From DATKMK01 sp035541895 (GTDB lineage: Bacteria > Desulfobacterota > Binatia > HRBIN30 > JACQVA1), in the NCBI GenBank assembly GCA_035541895.1, contig DATKMK010000079.1, forward strand, positions 1-64,000: DNA of 64,000 bases. The letters run 5' to 3'. Below, in pieces: positions 40,741 to 49,330 of the stretch (its first letter is position 1; every line of letters begins with the position of its first letter). A model generated the notes under the pieces. That model ran no database searches, had not been told where the DNA came from, and worked only from the letters and a program-made list of their open reading frames with translations. The position numbers were made by a program, and so were the translations under genes.

Positions 40741-43700
40741 CCACCACCCGCTGATAGATCTTGGGCAACTCCTTGGGCAGGGTGGTGATGTCCTCGATCA
40801 CCATGTAGCGGGACTCGTCGCACATCTGACGGAGATAGTCGTGGCCGGCGCGGTCGACGGTGATGCAGAAGGGCGTGATGCCGGCGGCCTCGGTTTCGCG
40901 CAGGGCGACCGTGGTGTCGCGGATGCCGTAGACGTTGCTCCGGCGGTCTTGGCCGTAGTCGAAGTCCTGCGGAAAGCCGTCGCTCAGCAGGATGAGATGC
41001 TTCGAGCGTGAACTGATGGCGTTCATCTTCTCGATCGCGTGCCGCAGCGCCGTGCCCATGCGGGTGCTACGCTTGGGCTCGATGCCGCCGATGCGACCTT
41101 TGACGGCGGAGGAGAGTTGCTCCGCGAACGACTTGACGAGATAGAACTCGACGTTGCCGCGGCCTTGGCCGGAGAAGCCGTAGATCGCGTAGGCGTCGCC
41201 GATTTCTTCCAGCGCCTCCGCCATGATGACCAGCGCTTCTTTGGTCACGTCGATGATCCGGCGCGGCTGGGGGTGCGGGGTGCGAGTGCGACTCGCCGAC
41301 CGCCAGTCTTCGGCGTCGTCGAACGAGGCCGAAGTCGGCTTCTCCAGCGGTTCGTCGGTCGACGCGCTCATATCCAGGAGGAACAGCGTCGCCACGTCGC
41401 GTTCTTCACGCTTGCGCGCAACGTAGAGCTTGCTCGACGGCGAGCGCCGCGCGCGAAATTCCACGCGCGCGGTGACCGCGGCGTTGAGATCGAAATCCTC
41501 GCCGTCCTCCAACCCGCGCACGACCCGGTACATCTCGGGTCGGATGCGCTGAAATTGCTGCCGCACTTCCGGGATCATTGCGGCGTACTCGTTCAGTGCA
41601 TCGTTGAAGAACTCGCCGCCGTCGCTGGTCAGCGCGACTTCGCGGAGTCGGCACCAGCGCGAGCGATAGTCGCTGATGTGGTAGTCCCACTCGTCGTACA
41701 AGAACGACGGGCCGCCGGTGCGATCTTCCAGCCACCGCCGCACGCTGCGCGGCGAACGTTCGGTGTCGCCGAGCAAGCGACGCAGCTCTTCGAGCTGCTC
41801 GGACGGAATCTTGCCCATCAAATCGGTGATGTAGAGACCGATGCCGTCGGTGTCTTCTCCCGTGCCTTGCTTGATCTTGAGGTCGGCGCCTTGTTCGAGC
41901 AAACGCCGCAGTTCGTCGAACGACAGCGGCTGGGCGCCGGGGGGCAAATCGTCGGGCGTCTGATCGAGTTCGAAGTGCCGGTCGTTCTCAATCGTCGACC
42001 CGGCATCGGGCATGGCCGCGGCGGGCAGACGCGGCGCCTCCGTGTCGGGCGGGAGCGGTGTGTCATCATCGTCGTACGGATCGATCAGGGTCTCGCCGGT
42101 GATCTTGTCCAAGATGAGTCCGCCGAATTCGAACTGATCCTGGCGCACTCGCCGAGGCGCATTGGGATCGAGCAGGCGGTCGGTGAGTTCCTGCGCGATC
42201 CGCAGCGCATCGGCCGCCGTGCTCCGCGACGACCCGAGCGGAGCCACGCAGGACAGAATGATCGGCGCGACCGCGCCGAGCCACTCGGGGGGCGCATCGG
42301 CATCGGCCGCGCTGAGCGCCAAGGCGAGCGTTGCATCGAGCAACGTGCCGCCCTCCGGAATTTGCGCGTAGCGCGCGGCCCAGTAGGGCATCATCCGGGT
42401 CGCGGCCCAGCGAAACTCTTCGGCGAGTCCGGGATACTCGGCGATCACACGGCGCGCGACGCGATAGCCGTCGGTGACGAGAAACAACTGTTCGAGGAGA
42501 TCCGGGCGCTCCTCGTGTCGGAGATACGCGACCAGCGCGGCCCCGCTCGCATCGTCGCCGCCGGGGTTCGGATCGAAGTCGTAGGTCCCGAATTCGCGCC
42601 GGCCGGCGAGCCAGGCCGCCATCACGCGATACAAGCGCGCGTTTTCCTCGTGCGTCGGCAAGCAATCGATGCGCAAGGGCAGCGCGACCTCGCATTCTGC
42701 CGGAAATTCCTCCAGCGGCGGGCGCACGGAGAAGCCGCTGTCGACGCTGTGAATCGAGGCCGGCGTGCCGCTGAGCATCTGAATCAGTTTGCGCAGCAGG
42801 CCTTGCACCTCTTCGAGCGCGACGCCGGTCGAGGTGGCACGCAAGACCTTGAGACTCGTCCGCGACTCGAGCGCGAAGAACGCGACGCCGGCGTCGGCAT
42901 GATCGCCGGCGATCGCCAAGCCGCGCTCGACCCACGCGGCGACCCCGTCGGCGCTGCTCTCTTCATACGCCTTCGGCAGGCTTCGTAACGTGGCGGCGAC
43001 GGCACGCGGGAAGGTGTCGGCGACCCGCTGCGCGAGTGCGAGGGCGTGACTACGGCTCTTCGGCGGCACATCGAGCACAACCGCACCGAGCACGGGGACC
43101 AATTGATCGACGTGCTCGGCCAATGCCGCGCCCGCGGTGTCGAGCAGAGTCAGCAGTTGCGCGCGTCGTGCGGCCGACAAGCGTCGCAAGGCATGCGGAG
43201 CTTCACGATACCAGGTGACCGCCGCCTTCGGTGCGGTACCGGCGATTCGCAGGCCACAGCGCAGCCACGCCGTTCGCTCAGAGCCCGACCAGCGCCGAAC
43301 GCTACTTGGCAGCTCACGAAAGAAATCGGCCTCCTTGACTACGCGCCGTACCCGCGCACCGAGGTCGGCCCACAGCGGATATTGTTCGGGATGCAATACC
43401 AAGAGCGCGTGGGGGCCCGCCGCGAGGTACGCGTGCGCCAAGAACTCGCCGTGCCACCCCTGTTGGGTGTGCAACGCGCGCGCGACGTCAATCCAGGCGT
43501 GCAGATGTTCGAGTGGGACGCGATCGAGCAGGCGAGCGGTGGTTTCACAGAACGTGATGGCAAGCTTGCGCGACGTCGTCGCGAGCGCGAGCGCGAGGTC
43601 GGCCCACTGTGCCAGGGCGTCGAGCCCCATCGCACGCGCTACGGACGGTTTGATGTCGAAATACGCGATCGCGCCTTCGCGCAACGGCTGCTCGCCGGCG

Positions 43701-43933
43701 GCAAGGTGTTCGCCGATGCCAACCCAGCGCTCCAGCTCGCCGCCGAAGGCGGCATGGGCGTCGGGCGCCTGACAATAGAAGCGCTGCGCCAGCAGCGCGG
43801 ACTCGCGTGCGAGCCGATCACCGATCGCCAGGATACGTTCATGCACGACGTTGCCGAGCGCGACGCAGCGCCGCCGTGCGATTTTGCCGCTGTCGCTATC
43901 GAGCAGGTGCGATTCGTACCACAGTTGGCGCAT
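40733..43933 (-). CDS. NorD/CbbO-type VWA-domain protein
   Basis: This is about 1066 residues. The long N-terminal part is helical with Ala/Leu/Arg repeats. The C-terminal 250 carry a VWA domain with MIDAS DMSAST (D-x-S-x-S, in LFLLDMSASTDE) and LILLSDGFPQDF. NorD/CbbO proteins partner MoxR-type AAA+ ATPases (NorQ/CbbQ) to activate or insert metal into a target enzyme such as NO reductase or Rubisco. The partner gene lies 97 bp upstream. No such target is in the window. ATG at 43933 is preferred; a TTG at 43975 comes from repeat sequence. Confidence 0.85.
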   Translation of the reverse strand: MRQLWYESHLLDSDSGKIARRRCVALGNVVHERILAIGDRLARESALLAQRFYCQAPDAHAAFGGELERWVGIGEHLAAGEQPLREGAIAYFDIKPSVARAMGLDALAQWADLALALATTSRKLAITFCETTARLLDRVPLEHLHAWIDVARALHTQQGWHGEFLAHAYLAAGPHALLVLHPEQYPLWADLGARVRRVVKEADFFRELPSSVRRWSGSERTAWLRCGLRIAGTAPKAAVTWYREAPHALRRLSAARRAQLLTLLDTAGAALAEHVDQLVPVLGAVVLDVPPKSRSHALALAQRVADTFPRAVAATLRSLPKAYEESSADGVAAWVERGLAIAGDHADAGVAFFALESRTSLKVLRATSTGVALEEVQGLLRKLIQMLSGTPASIHSVDSGFSVRPPLEEFPAECEVALPLRIDCLPTHEENARLYRVMAAWLAGRREFGTYDFDPNPGGDDASGAALVAYLRHEERPDLLEQLFLVTDGYRVARRVIAEYPGLAEEFRWAATRMMPYWAARYAQIPEGGTLLDATLALALSAADADAPPEWLGAVAPIILSCVAPLGSSRSTAADALRIAQELTDRLLDPNAPRRVRQDQFEFGGLILDKITGETLIDPYDDDDTPLPPDTEAPRLPAAAMPDAGSTIENDRHFELDQTPDDLPPGAQPLSFDELRRLLEQGADLKIKQGTGEDTDGIGLYITDLMGKIPSEQLEELRRLLGDTERSPRSVRRWLEDRTGGPSFLYDEWDYHISDYRSRWCRLREVALTSDGGEFFNDALNEYAAMIPEVRQQFQRIRPEMYRVVRGLEDGEDFDLNAAVTARVEFRARRSPSSKLYVARKREERDVATLFLLDMSASTDEPLEKPTSASFDDAEDWRSASRTRTPHPQPRRIIDVTKEALVIMAEALEEIGDAYAIYGFSGQGRGNVEFYLVKSFAEQLSSAVKGRIGGIEPKRSTRMGTALRHAIEKMNAISSRSKHLILLSDGFPQDFDYGQDRRSNVYGIRDTTVALRETEAAGITPFCITVDRAGHDYLRQMCDESRYMVIEDITTLPKELPKIYQRVVGA

Positions 43934-43951
43934 GGAAGGAGTCAGCAGCAC

Positions 43952-44026
43952 GCAGAGGGCAGTAGGCGGTGGCAATTCTTTTGGGGTGTCTCCGAACTGC
44001 CTACCGCCCTCTGCCTACCGCCTACG
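43952..44026. repeat. Inverted-repeat element between NorQ- and NorD-type genes
   Basis: GCAGAGGGCAGTAGGCGGTG (from 43952) pairs imperfectly with CTGCCTACCGCCCTCTGCCT (from 43998, running on to 44026). It is a simple GGCAGTAGGC/GCCTACTGCC-type palindrome common in intergenic DNA of metagenomic genomes. It separates the two genes of one operon, where it may form a hairpin in the mRNA. Confidence 0.6.
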
Positions 44027-44030
44027 GTTT

Positions 44031-44846
44031 TCACGGAAAGATCGCTGCGGCGAGCTCCTCGATCGCGCGTTGACTCTCTTGATCGTCGGTGAGCGACTTG
44101 CTCACGGCGACGCCGCAGGCGCGGCGCGGGCTCACGCCTTTCTTGATCAACTGTGCCGCGTAGATCAGCAGGCGCGTGCTCACCCCTTCTTCGAGGCCAC
44201 TGGCTTTGAGGTGGCGGACCTTCTCACCGAGCTTGGCCAGCTCCATCGCCTGCTCGATCGGCAGTCCGCTCTCGTGCGCGATGATCTGGGCTTCCTTGTC
44301 GCGCGGCGGGTAGTCGAAATCGATGGTGACGAAGCGCTGGCGGGTCGAGTGCTTCAGGTCTTTGAGCACGCTCTGATAGCCGGGATTGTACGAAATGACT
44401 AAGAGAAAGTCCGGGTGCGCCTCGATGATCTCGCCCTTCTTGTCGATCGGCAGGATGCGGCGATGGTCGGTGAGCGGATGAATGAGGACGATGGTGTCCT
44501 TGCGCGCTTCAACGATCTCGTCGAGGTAGCAAACAACTCCGGCCTTCACCGCCTGCGTCAGCGGGCCATCGATCCAAATGGTCTCGTCGCCTTTGATGAG
44601 GTACCGGCCGACCAGGTCGCTGCCGGTGAGGTCTTCGTGACACGCGACGGTGATGAGATTTCCCGGAACCTCGGGAGCCGCGCCGTTGGTGCTGACTCCG
44701 CGCAGCGTGTACGCCATATGTTCAACGAAGCGGGTCTTGCCGCAACCGGTTGGACCTTTGAGCAGCACTGGCAGTCGGCAGTCATAGGCGGCGGTGAAGA
44801 TGGCGACCTCGTCGCCGACGGGCAGATAGTACGGAATGTCGCTCAC
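44031..44846 (-). CDS. NorQ/CbbQ-type MoxR AAA+ ATPase
   Basis: This is a 271-residue AAA+ ATPase with Walker A (LLKGPTGCGKTRFVEHMA), VACHEDLTGSDLVGRY, Walker B (GVVCYLDEIVEARKD) and sensor-like (LVISYNPGYQ) motifs. CbbQ/NorQ/NirQ-type ATPases pair with the VWA protein encoded downstream and remodel a target metalloenzyme. The GTG start at 44846 (VSDIPYYLPV) has AAGGAG six bases upstream; a longer frame to 44930 lacks this. The target enzyme is not in view. Confidence 0.9.
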   Translation of the reverse strand: MSDIPYYLPVGDEVAIFTAAYDCRLPVLLKGPTGCGKTRFVEHMAYTLRGVSTNGAAPEVPGNLITVACHEDLTGSDLVGRYLIKGDETIWIDGPLTQAVKAGVVCYLDEIVEARKDTIVLIHPLTDHRRILPIDKKGEIIEAHPDFLLVISYNPGYQSVLKDLKHSTRQRFVTIDFDYPPRDKEAQIIAHESGLPIEQAMELAKLGEKVRHLKASGLEEGVSTRLLIYAAQLIKKGVSPRRACGVAVSKSLTDDQESQRAIEELAAAIFP

Positions 44847-44955
44847 GCAGGCTCCTTGCAACGCTGCGGCGATTCTAGGGGTGGGCCAGCGCGAAAGCAA
44901 TTGAGGGTCGCGGCCCGATTCACGGGTCACGACCGCAAGAAATCGCAGCGCTCGC

Positions 44956-45339
44956 TCACTGCGAATCGACGTGATTCGCGGAAACCTCCGCGATGACCCA
45001 CGGTGGGATGGTCCCTGGGGGTGCTGAGGCCAGGACGGCTTGTTCGAATCGCCGAGCTGGATCGCCGCGACGCTCGTGTTGCGTGTCGACGATCAGCTCG
45101 ACGACTCCGCGATGGGCGAGCCACATCCGGTCGGTCGAGAGGAGTGCACAGCCACGGTACCCAAGGGGTGGGGCCGCGGGCATCGTCATGTCCGTGGCGG
45201 GAAGCGAGTACCACAGGCGCTCCAACTCTTCGCCGACGTGATCCTCGACCCCCCAAGTAGGATCGGGCTTCCCCGAAAAGACCGACGCGTGTGCGCTCCA
45301 CACGTGCGGTGAAGCACTAGCGGATTTTGATGTGCCCAT
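44956..45339 (-). CDS. Protein sharing the FSGRPNP-type N-terminal domain of its neighbour
   Basis: This is about 127 residues. VFSGKPDPTW, PLGYRGCALL, WLAHRGVVEL and RFEQAVLASA match in order the N-terminal 100 residues of the upstream gene (IFSGRPNPTI, ALGYRGIVIE and so on). Its start at 45339 lies inside the upstream gene's 3' end (23-bp overlap), so the two are probably coupled. A known named family is not recognised. It could be a regulatory or immunity-like partner of the neighbour; that is a guess. Confidence 0.65.
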   Translation of the reverse strand: MGTSKSASASPHVWSAHASVFSGKPDPTWGVEDHVGEELERLWYSLPATDMTMPAAPPLGYRGCALLSTDRMWLAHRGVVELIVDTQHERRGDPARRFEQAVLASAPPGTIPPWVIAEVSANHVDSQ

Positions 45340-46192
45340 GCATGACGACCATGAACGTGCAGAAGTTGGTGTAGGGGCCGCGATTCGCCGTTCGAGGATC
45401 GGGAATGAGTGCGCCACTATTGTCCACGTTGGTCACCGGTGTCGAGCCCGGTTTATGCGACCAGAAGCCATTTCGCCCTTTGCGGTACCAGTGGAAGTCC
45501 CAGCCCGGCGCGATCACTAGCGCGACCAGGTGCCCTTCTCCCGGACACTTGTTGTTCGCACCCGGCGCATCGATGAGGTCGTCGCGCATCGCGGCTGGTC
45601 GCACCGACGCGCAAGTGAGGGCAGTGTACATTGCGCCGGCAGCCAGTCCGGGCTGCGCAAAGGTATCGGAACGATAGTTGGTGGAGTAGTTGTAGCAGTT
45701 GTTGTTGAATTGCCGCTGCCCGCCGTCATTCCACCACTTCGGCTCGTAAAGCGGCGCACAGGGACACTTCGGACGCACTGGGAAGGGAGGAATCTTCCAT
45801 CGGTAGGCTTTGAGTGCCTCCCGAGCGCGTCGGATTTCTGCGGCCGCGAATGACGGAAATTTCGCGCCCAGGTCGAACTTGTGGATGGGACCCGCGCTTC
45901 CGCAGAAGAAGTCTTCGAAGTCCTCATCGGCCGCGCGCTGCGCAAGGCGCGGCCCGAGCAGACTCCCGTTGAGTACGCGAAAGATCTTCGGCAAGCCCGA
46001 AGCCGGGGTGTCGCGTTGCTCGATCACGATGCCTCGGTAACCGAGCGCAGACGGCGGCGACACTCGCAATTCGCGGGGAAGAGGCGAGGCGGGCCGAAGT
46101 CGTTGCAGAAGATCTCGCGCCTCTCCGCCCTTGAGCGTTATCGTCGGGTTGGGTCGACCACTGAAGATGTCCACGGTCACAGTGAGTTCCAT
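45317..46192 (-). CDS. Putative papain-like Cys peptidase-related protein with FSGRPNP-type domain
   Basis: This is a 291-residue protein without a clear signal peptide. The N-terminal domain (1-110) opens VDIFSGRPNP and includes ALGYRGIVIE, shared with the downstream gene. The C-terminal domain has NNCYNYSTN (C as candidate nucleophile), AQPG, LVALVIAPGWDFHWYRKG (candidate His), FWSHKPGSTPVTNVDNSG and a final FCTFMVV strand. The order Cys then His then Asp/Asn is that of NlpC/papain-like peptidases, but I cannot place it in an exact family. AAGGAG six bases before the ATG at 46192 fixes the start. The pair may be a toxin/immunity or secreted-enzyme unit; this is inference. Confidence 0.68.
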   Translation of the reverse strand: MELTVTVDIFSGRPNPTITLKGGEARDLLQRLRPASPLPRELRVSPPSALGYRGIVIEQRDTPASGLPKIFRVLNGSLLGPRLAQRAADEDFEDFFCGSAGPIHKFDLGAKFPSFAAAEIRRAREALKAYRWKIPPFPVRPKCPCAPLYEPKWWNDGGQRQFNNNCYNYSTNYRSDTFAQPGLAAGAMYTALTCASVRPAAMRDDLIDAPGANNKCPGEGHLVALVIAPGWDFHWYRKGRNGFWSHKPGSTPVTNVDNSGALIPDPRTANRGPYTNFCTFMVVMHGHIKIR

Positions 46193-46231
46193 CGGTCACT
46201 CCTTTTCTGTTGCGAAGCATTGTCGCGGCCG

Positions 46232-46438
46232 TCACGGCAGCAGCGGCGATCGCGCACGGCCTTTGGAGCCCGACTGGCCGCCGGCCGGCGGCCGATTCTG
46301 CGCACGCTTGCGCCCGAAACCTGCCGCCACACAATACGGCAACTGCGAGACGAGCTGGCGCTCTACCGCAGCTCGGCTTGCGTCGCCGTCGTAGAGCAAA
46401 TTCACGGCTCGTGGTTCGACCCGTTCGATGATCTTCAT
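46232..46438 (-). CDS. Small predicted protein upstream of the Cys peptidase-like gene
   Basis: This is a 68-residue frame starting at 46438 with a good AGGAGAG ribosome site seven bases upstream. MKIIERVEPRAVNLLYDGD looks coding; the C-terminal half is basic and Gly/Pro-rich (GRKRAQNRPPAGGQSG) and may be junk. It lies 39 bp before the Cys peptidase-like gene on the same strand. No family is known. It could be a truncated gene or a small regulator of the pair. Confidence 0.4.
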   Translation of the reverse strand: MKIIERVEPRAVNLLYDGDASRAAVERQLVSQLPYCVAAGFGRKRAQNRPPAGGQSGSKGRARSPLLP

Positions 46439-46597
46439 TGGGTGCTCTCCTGCCCTCGCGCTGATGCACGATCCCAAGTCCAAACGGCAGGCCAGGCTTT
46501 GGAGTCGTTGTGTGGGATGTCGGATTGCGCCCGTTGCTCGGGTTGGTGCTTCCGCGCGGTAGCAGCGCCGCCGCGAGCAGTATGCAGCTGGAGAGGA

Positions 46598-47269
46598 TTA
46601 GTTTGCCCTGCGCGGTCGAACGGAGACCGCGTCGCTCGTTCGATCGTAGAAGCGCCACAAGCGGCGGGCATGGTCGCCCGCGTAGTCGACGCCGACGCGT
46701 GGGGCGGCGGCGAGGCACGACCGCCGCAGTCGTCGGCCTGATTCGAGACGTAGTGAGCCGGCAAGGAGATCGGCACCGTTGAGCGCACGATCGATGCCCA
46801 TCGCACGGCACAGGTTGGCGGGGCCGCGGGCGAGCGCGGCGTCGGGCGTGCGGTGATCGACGCGGCGGCGGGCGCGCATCAGCTCGATGCCGTCGACTGG
46901 TTCGAGCGCGCGAATCAGCACCGCTTCCGGCTCATCGACGCCCGCGGCGACGACGTTGACGCAGTAGTGCATGCCGTACACAAAGAAGACGTAGGCGCGC
47001 CCGGGCGGCCCGTACATGACTTCGTTGCGCGCGGTGCGTCGTCCACCGTACGAATGCGCGGCGCGATCTTCTGGCCCCCGGTACGCCTCGACCTCGACGA
47101 TTCGACCGGCAGTTCGCCCGTCAGCCGTCTCGTGCACCAGCACCATACCGAGCAAGGCGCGGGCGAGCGTCACCGCATCGCGGGCGAAGAAGGATCTGGT
47201 GAGCGGTGAGTCGTGAGTGGTGAGTTGAGGCGAGGATGAGGGACGGAGCGTGCGGAGGGACCGGTTCAC
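46598..47269 (-). CDS. Alkyladenine (3-methyladenine) DNA glycosylase, AAG family
   Basis: This is a 223-residue protein (core about 195). Family motifs: FFARDAVTLARALLGM, VEVEAYRGPEDRAAHSYGG, RNEVMYGPPGRAYVFFVYGMHYCVNVV (active site and DNA-binding, separate runs) and ALARGPANLCRAMGI. It removes alkylated or deaminated purines in base-excision repair. The first about 24 residues (including LTTHDSPLTR) derive from the intergenic inverted-repeat element; the only in-frame start is a GTG at 47269, so the repeat seems to have supplied a new N-terminus. A real start a little downstream by a non-standard codon cannot be excluded. Confidence 0.88.
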   Translation of the reverse strand: MNRSLRTLRPSSSPQLTTHDSPLTRSFFARDAVTLARALLGMVLVHETADGRTAGRIVEVEAYRGPEDRAAHSYGGRRTARNEVMYGPPGRAYVFFVYGMHYCVNVVAAGVDEPEAVLIRALEPVDGIELMRARRRVDHRTPDAALARGPANLCRAMGIDRALNGADLLAGSLRLESGRRLRRSCLAAAPRVGVDYAGDHARRLWRFYDRTSDAVSVRPRRAN

Positions 47270-47317
47270 TTCGAACTACTCACAACTCACCCATTCACCA
47301 CTCACAACGCACACTCA
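47199..47317. repeat. Intergenic inverted-repeat element (GTGAGTGGTGAG type)
   Basis: Left arm 47199-47230 (GGTGAGCGGTGAGTCGTGAG and on) and right arm 47276-47317 (TACTCACAACTCACCCATTC and on) form an imperfect inverted repeat with a 45-base spacer. The left arm encodes the N-terminal LTTHDSPLT of the glycosylase gene, read leftward. The right arm reaches the 3' end of the TPR gene. It is related to the element at 40671-40740. Confidence 0.65.
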
Positions 47318-48472
47318 CTCTTTCACCGTCTCCATCGCTTCCTTCGTTGCACTGTCCACGAGTTGAACCTGAACTGCCGCGGTGACTTGGTGAGCGGTCT
47401 TCTGCTCTTTGATGCGAGTTCGGATGCGATCGACCATCTGCCCGCGCACGAAATCCGGCATCGCCGCCATCGGGAAATCGTGCAGCCATACCTTGACCGA
47501 ATGGTCGTCTTCCCATTCGAACCGATCAACCTTCGACGCCATGATTTGATTGCCGCGGAAGTAATCTTCAATCCCGGCACGCAGCGATCCGCTGGGAGCT
47601 GCCGGCGCGCGCGCGCCTTCGGCCACCGGCGCGGCACCGCCTTTGGCGCGGGCGATCACTTGATCGACCTGCGTGCGTACCCGATCGTCCGCCGCGAGGT
47701 CGCGTGACTTCTGCAACTCCGCCAGCGCCTCGTCGGTCTTACCGGTCCGCATGTACGCGAGGCCGAGGTTGAAGTGCGCTTGAAAGAAGGAGGGGTTCTT
47801 CGCCAATACCGCCCGGTAACCGGCGATCGCCTCGTCGACTTGGCCGGCGGCCAGCCGCATGGTGTTCATATCGGTGCGGACGTTGTCATCGTCCGGCTTC
47901 AGCTCGAGATATTTCTGATAGTGCCCGATCGCCTTCTCCGGCTCTTCGCGATCAAAGGCGATGTTGCCGAGGCTGCGCAGAATGTCGGCATTCTTCGGAT
48001 CGCGATCGAGCACGTGTTGGAAGCTCTGCTCGGCCTCGGCGAGATACGCTGGATCGATTTGCCCCGCGCGGTATTGGGCCTCCGCCAAGCGGGTCCACAA
48101 CGCCGTGTTCTCGGGATCGCCTTGGGCCGACTTGGCCATATCACGCAAGGTTTGCTTCACATCGTCTGGAATGCTGATCGGCGGGTGACCTTCGGGCATC
48201 GCCCCCGGGGCCGCGGCAGCGGCCGAGTTGGCGCCCGCCGGCTGACGCCCAGGAACGCTCGGAGGAGTCTTGGGACGCAAGAGTCCGACCGTAACCGCGC
48301 CGCCGACGACCAGCAGCACGACCACCACCACCGCCACCGGGGCATAGCGGTTCATCGACAGTGGCGGCGCAGCCACGCCCTTCGCCGACGTCCGCATGCC
48401 GCACTCGACGCAAAATCTGGCGTCGGTCAGAAGCTTCGCCCCGCACTGACTACAAAAGTTTGGTGCTGGCAT
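47315..48472 (-). CDS. Zinc-ribbon, single-span TPR protein
   Basis: This is 385 residues. The N-terminal zinc ribbon CSQCGAKLLTDARFCVECG (two CxxC) is followed by a transmembrane helix (about 45-65, APVAVVVVVLLVVGGAVTVG), a Pro/Ala linker, and tetratricopeptide repeats (about 120-270: LWTRLAEAQYRAGQ, ADILRSLGNIAFDREEPEKA, FQAHFNLGLAYMRTGKTDEA). The C-terminal 110 residues are a separate alpha/beta domain (KVDRFEWEDDHSVKVWL). It probably assembles membrane complexes from a cytoplasmic or periplasmic side; the exact role is unknown. ATG at 48472. Confidence 0.85.
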   Translation of the reverse strand: MPAPNFCSQCGAKLLTDARFCVECGMRTSAKGVAAPPLSMNRYAPVAVVVVVLLVVGGAVTVGLLRPKTPPSVPGRQPAGANSAAAAAPGAMPEGHPPISIPDDVKQTLRDMAKSAQGDPENTALWTRLAEAQYRAGQIDPAYLAEAEQSFQHVLDRDPKNADILRSLGNIAFDREEPEKAIGHYQKYLELKPDDDNVRTDMNTMRLAAGQVDEAIAGYRAVLAKNPSFFQAHFNLGLAYMRTGKTDEALAELQKSRDLAADDRVRTQVDQVIARAKGGAAPVAEGARAPAAPSGSLRAGIEDYFRGNQIMASKVDRFEWEDDHSVKVWLHDFPMAAMPDFVRGQMVDRIRTRIKEQKTAHQVTAAVQVQLVDSATKEAMETVKE

Positions 48473-48703
48473 TAGTGCGTCCGCTGCCGATCACGCAAGC
48501 TGTGCGGCATTTTGAGTTGAATAGCCGGCCAGGACACTGCGTCGCTAAGGTGTCGCCGCGGAGCCGCCCAGTGGATCATCGCCGAACCGTAGCAACAAAC
48601 ATTCGAGCTGCCAACTACAGCGGACGCGGCGACCGAGACTTTGCCGTCGCGGCGCTTTTCGTGGATAATTTCTCGGTGCGTGCTTTCGTGGAGGTCGTCA
48701 CTG

Positions 48704-49273
48704 ATGCGTGATCGTAGACGCCTGTTTCCGCTCTTGTTCATCGGCAGCTTGATGAGCTCGTGTACCTGCCATCGGCAAGTTGAGGAAGCTCCCAACCCCT
48801 CAGCATTGAGCCAGCGTCACGTCGGCTTCGACACCGGTGGTCCGTCCACCGGTGGATCACTCAAGCTCGGTGAAGCGCCCGCGGCTCCCGAAATGCCGCC
48901 GACGCCGAACCAGGTTCCGCAAGCGCCGGAGGGCAACGTTGCCGAGATTCCTCCCGATTTTCCCAGCGATGTGCAACTGATGCAGGATGCCGAGCTGGCG
49001 GCCGTCCATCCAATGGCACAAGGGGCTCACGCGGTATTGGTCCGCACGGAGCAAGACATGTCTCAAATGTATAATTTCTACCAAAGCGACTTGAAGGCGA
49101 AGGGATGGACGCTCGAGCAGAACTACCAGGCCAAGGACCAAGCGTTCCTCGGCTTTCGTCGCGGCAATACGATCCTCAGTGTGACTTTCGCGAAGGACCC
49201 CAGCAACCCGAGCAAACGTCTGGTCAACATCATGTACCAAGAGGACCAGAAACCCGAGTTCGACGAGTTCTAG
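48704..49273 (+). CDS. Lipoprotein of unknown function
   Basis: This is a 189-residue lipoprotein. The signal ends in LMSSC (lipid Cys about 20). After a Pro-rich stretch comes a compact domain with DFPSDVQLMQDAELAAV, YNFYQSDLKAKGWTLEQN and KRLVNIMYQ, which resembles small DUF4124- or ycfL-like domains seen on envelope lipoproteins. No named family is certain. GGAGGT nine bases upstream fixes the ATG at 48704. Confidence 0.75.
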   Translation: MRDRRRLFPLLFIGSLMSSCTCHRQVEEAPNPSALSQRHVGFDTGGPSTGGSLKLGEAPAAPEMPPTPNQVPQAPEGNVAEIPPDFPSDVQLMQDAELAAVHPMAQGAHAVLVRTEQDMSQMYNFYQSDLKAKGWTLEQNYQAKDQAFLGFRRGNTILSVTFAKDPSNPSKRLVNIMYQEDQKPEFDEF

Positions 49274-49330
49274 GGGAACGCTCCGCCACGTCTCGATCAA
49301 CCGCAATGCCGTTGGCCAACTGCCGAGGAT

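Noticed and set aside
41039..42988. 649-residue rightward open frame
   Set aside because: It is antisense to the well-supported NorD/CbbO-type gene, is Arg/Gly-rich and has no domain; high GC leaves long antisense frames.
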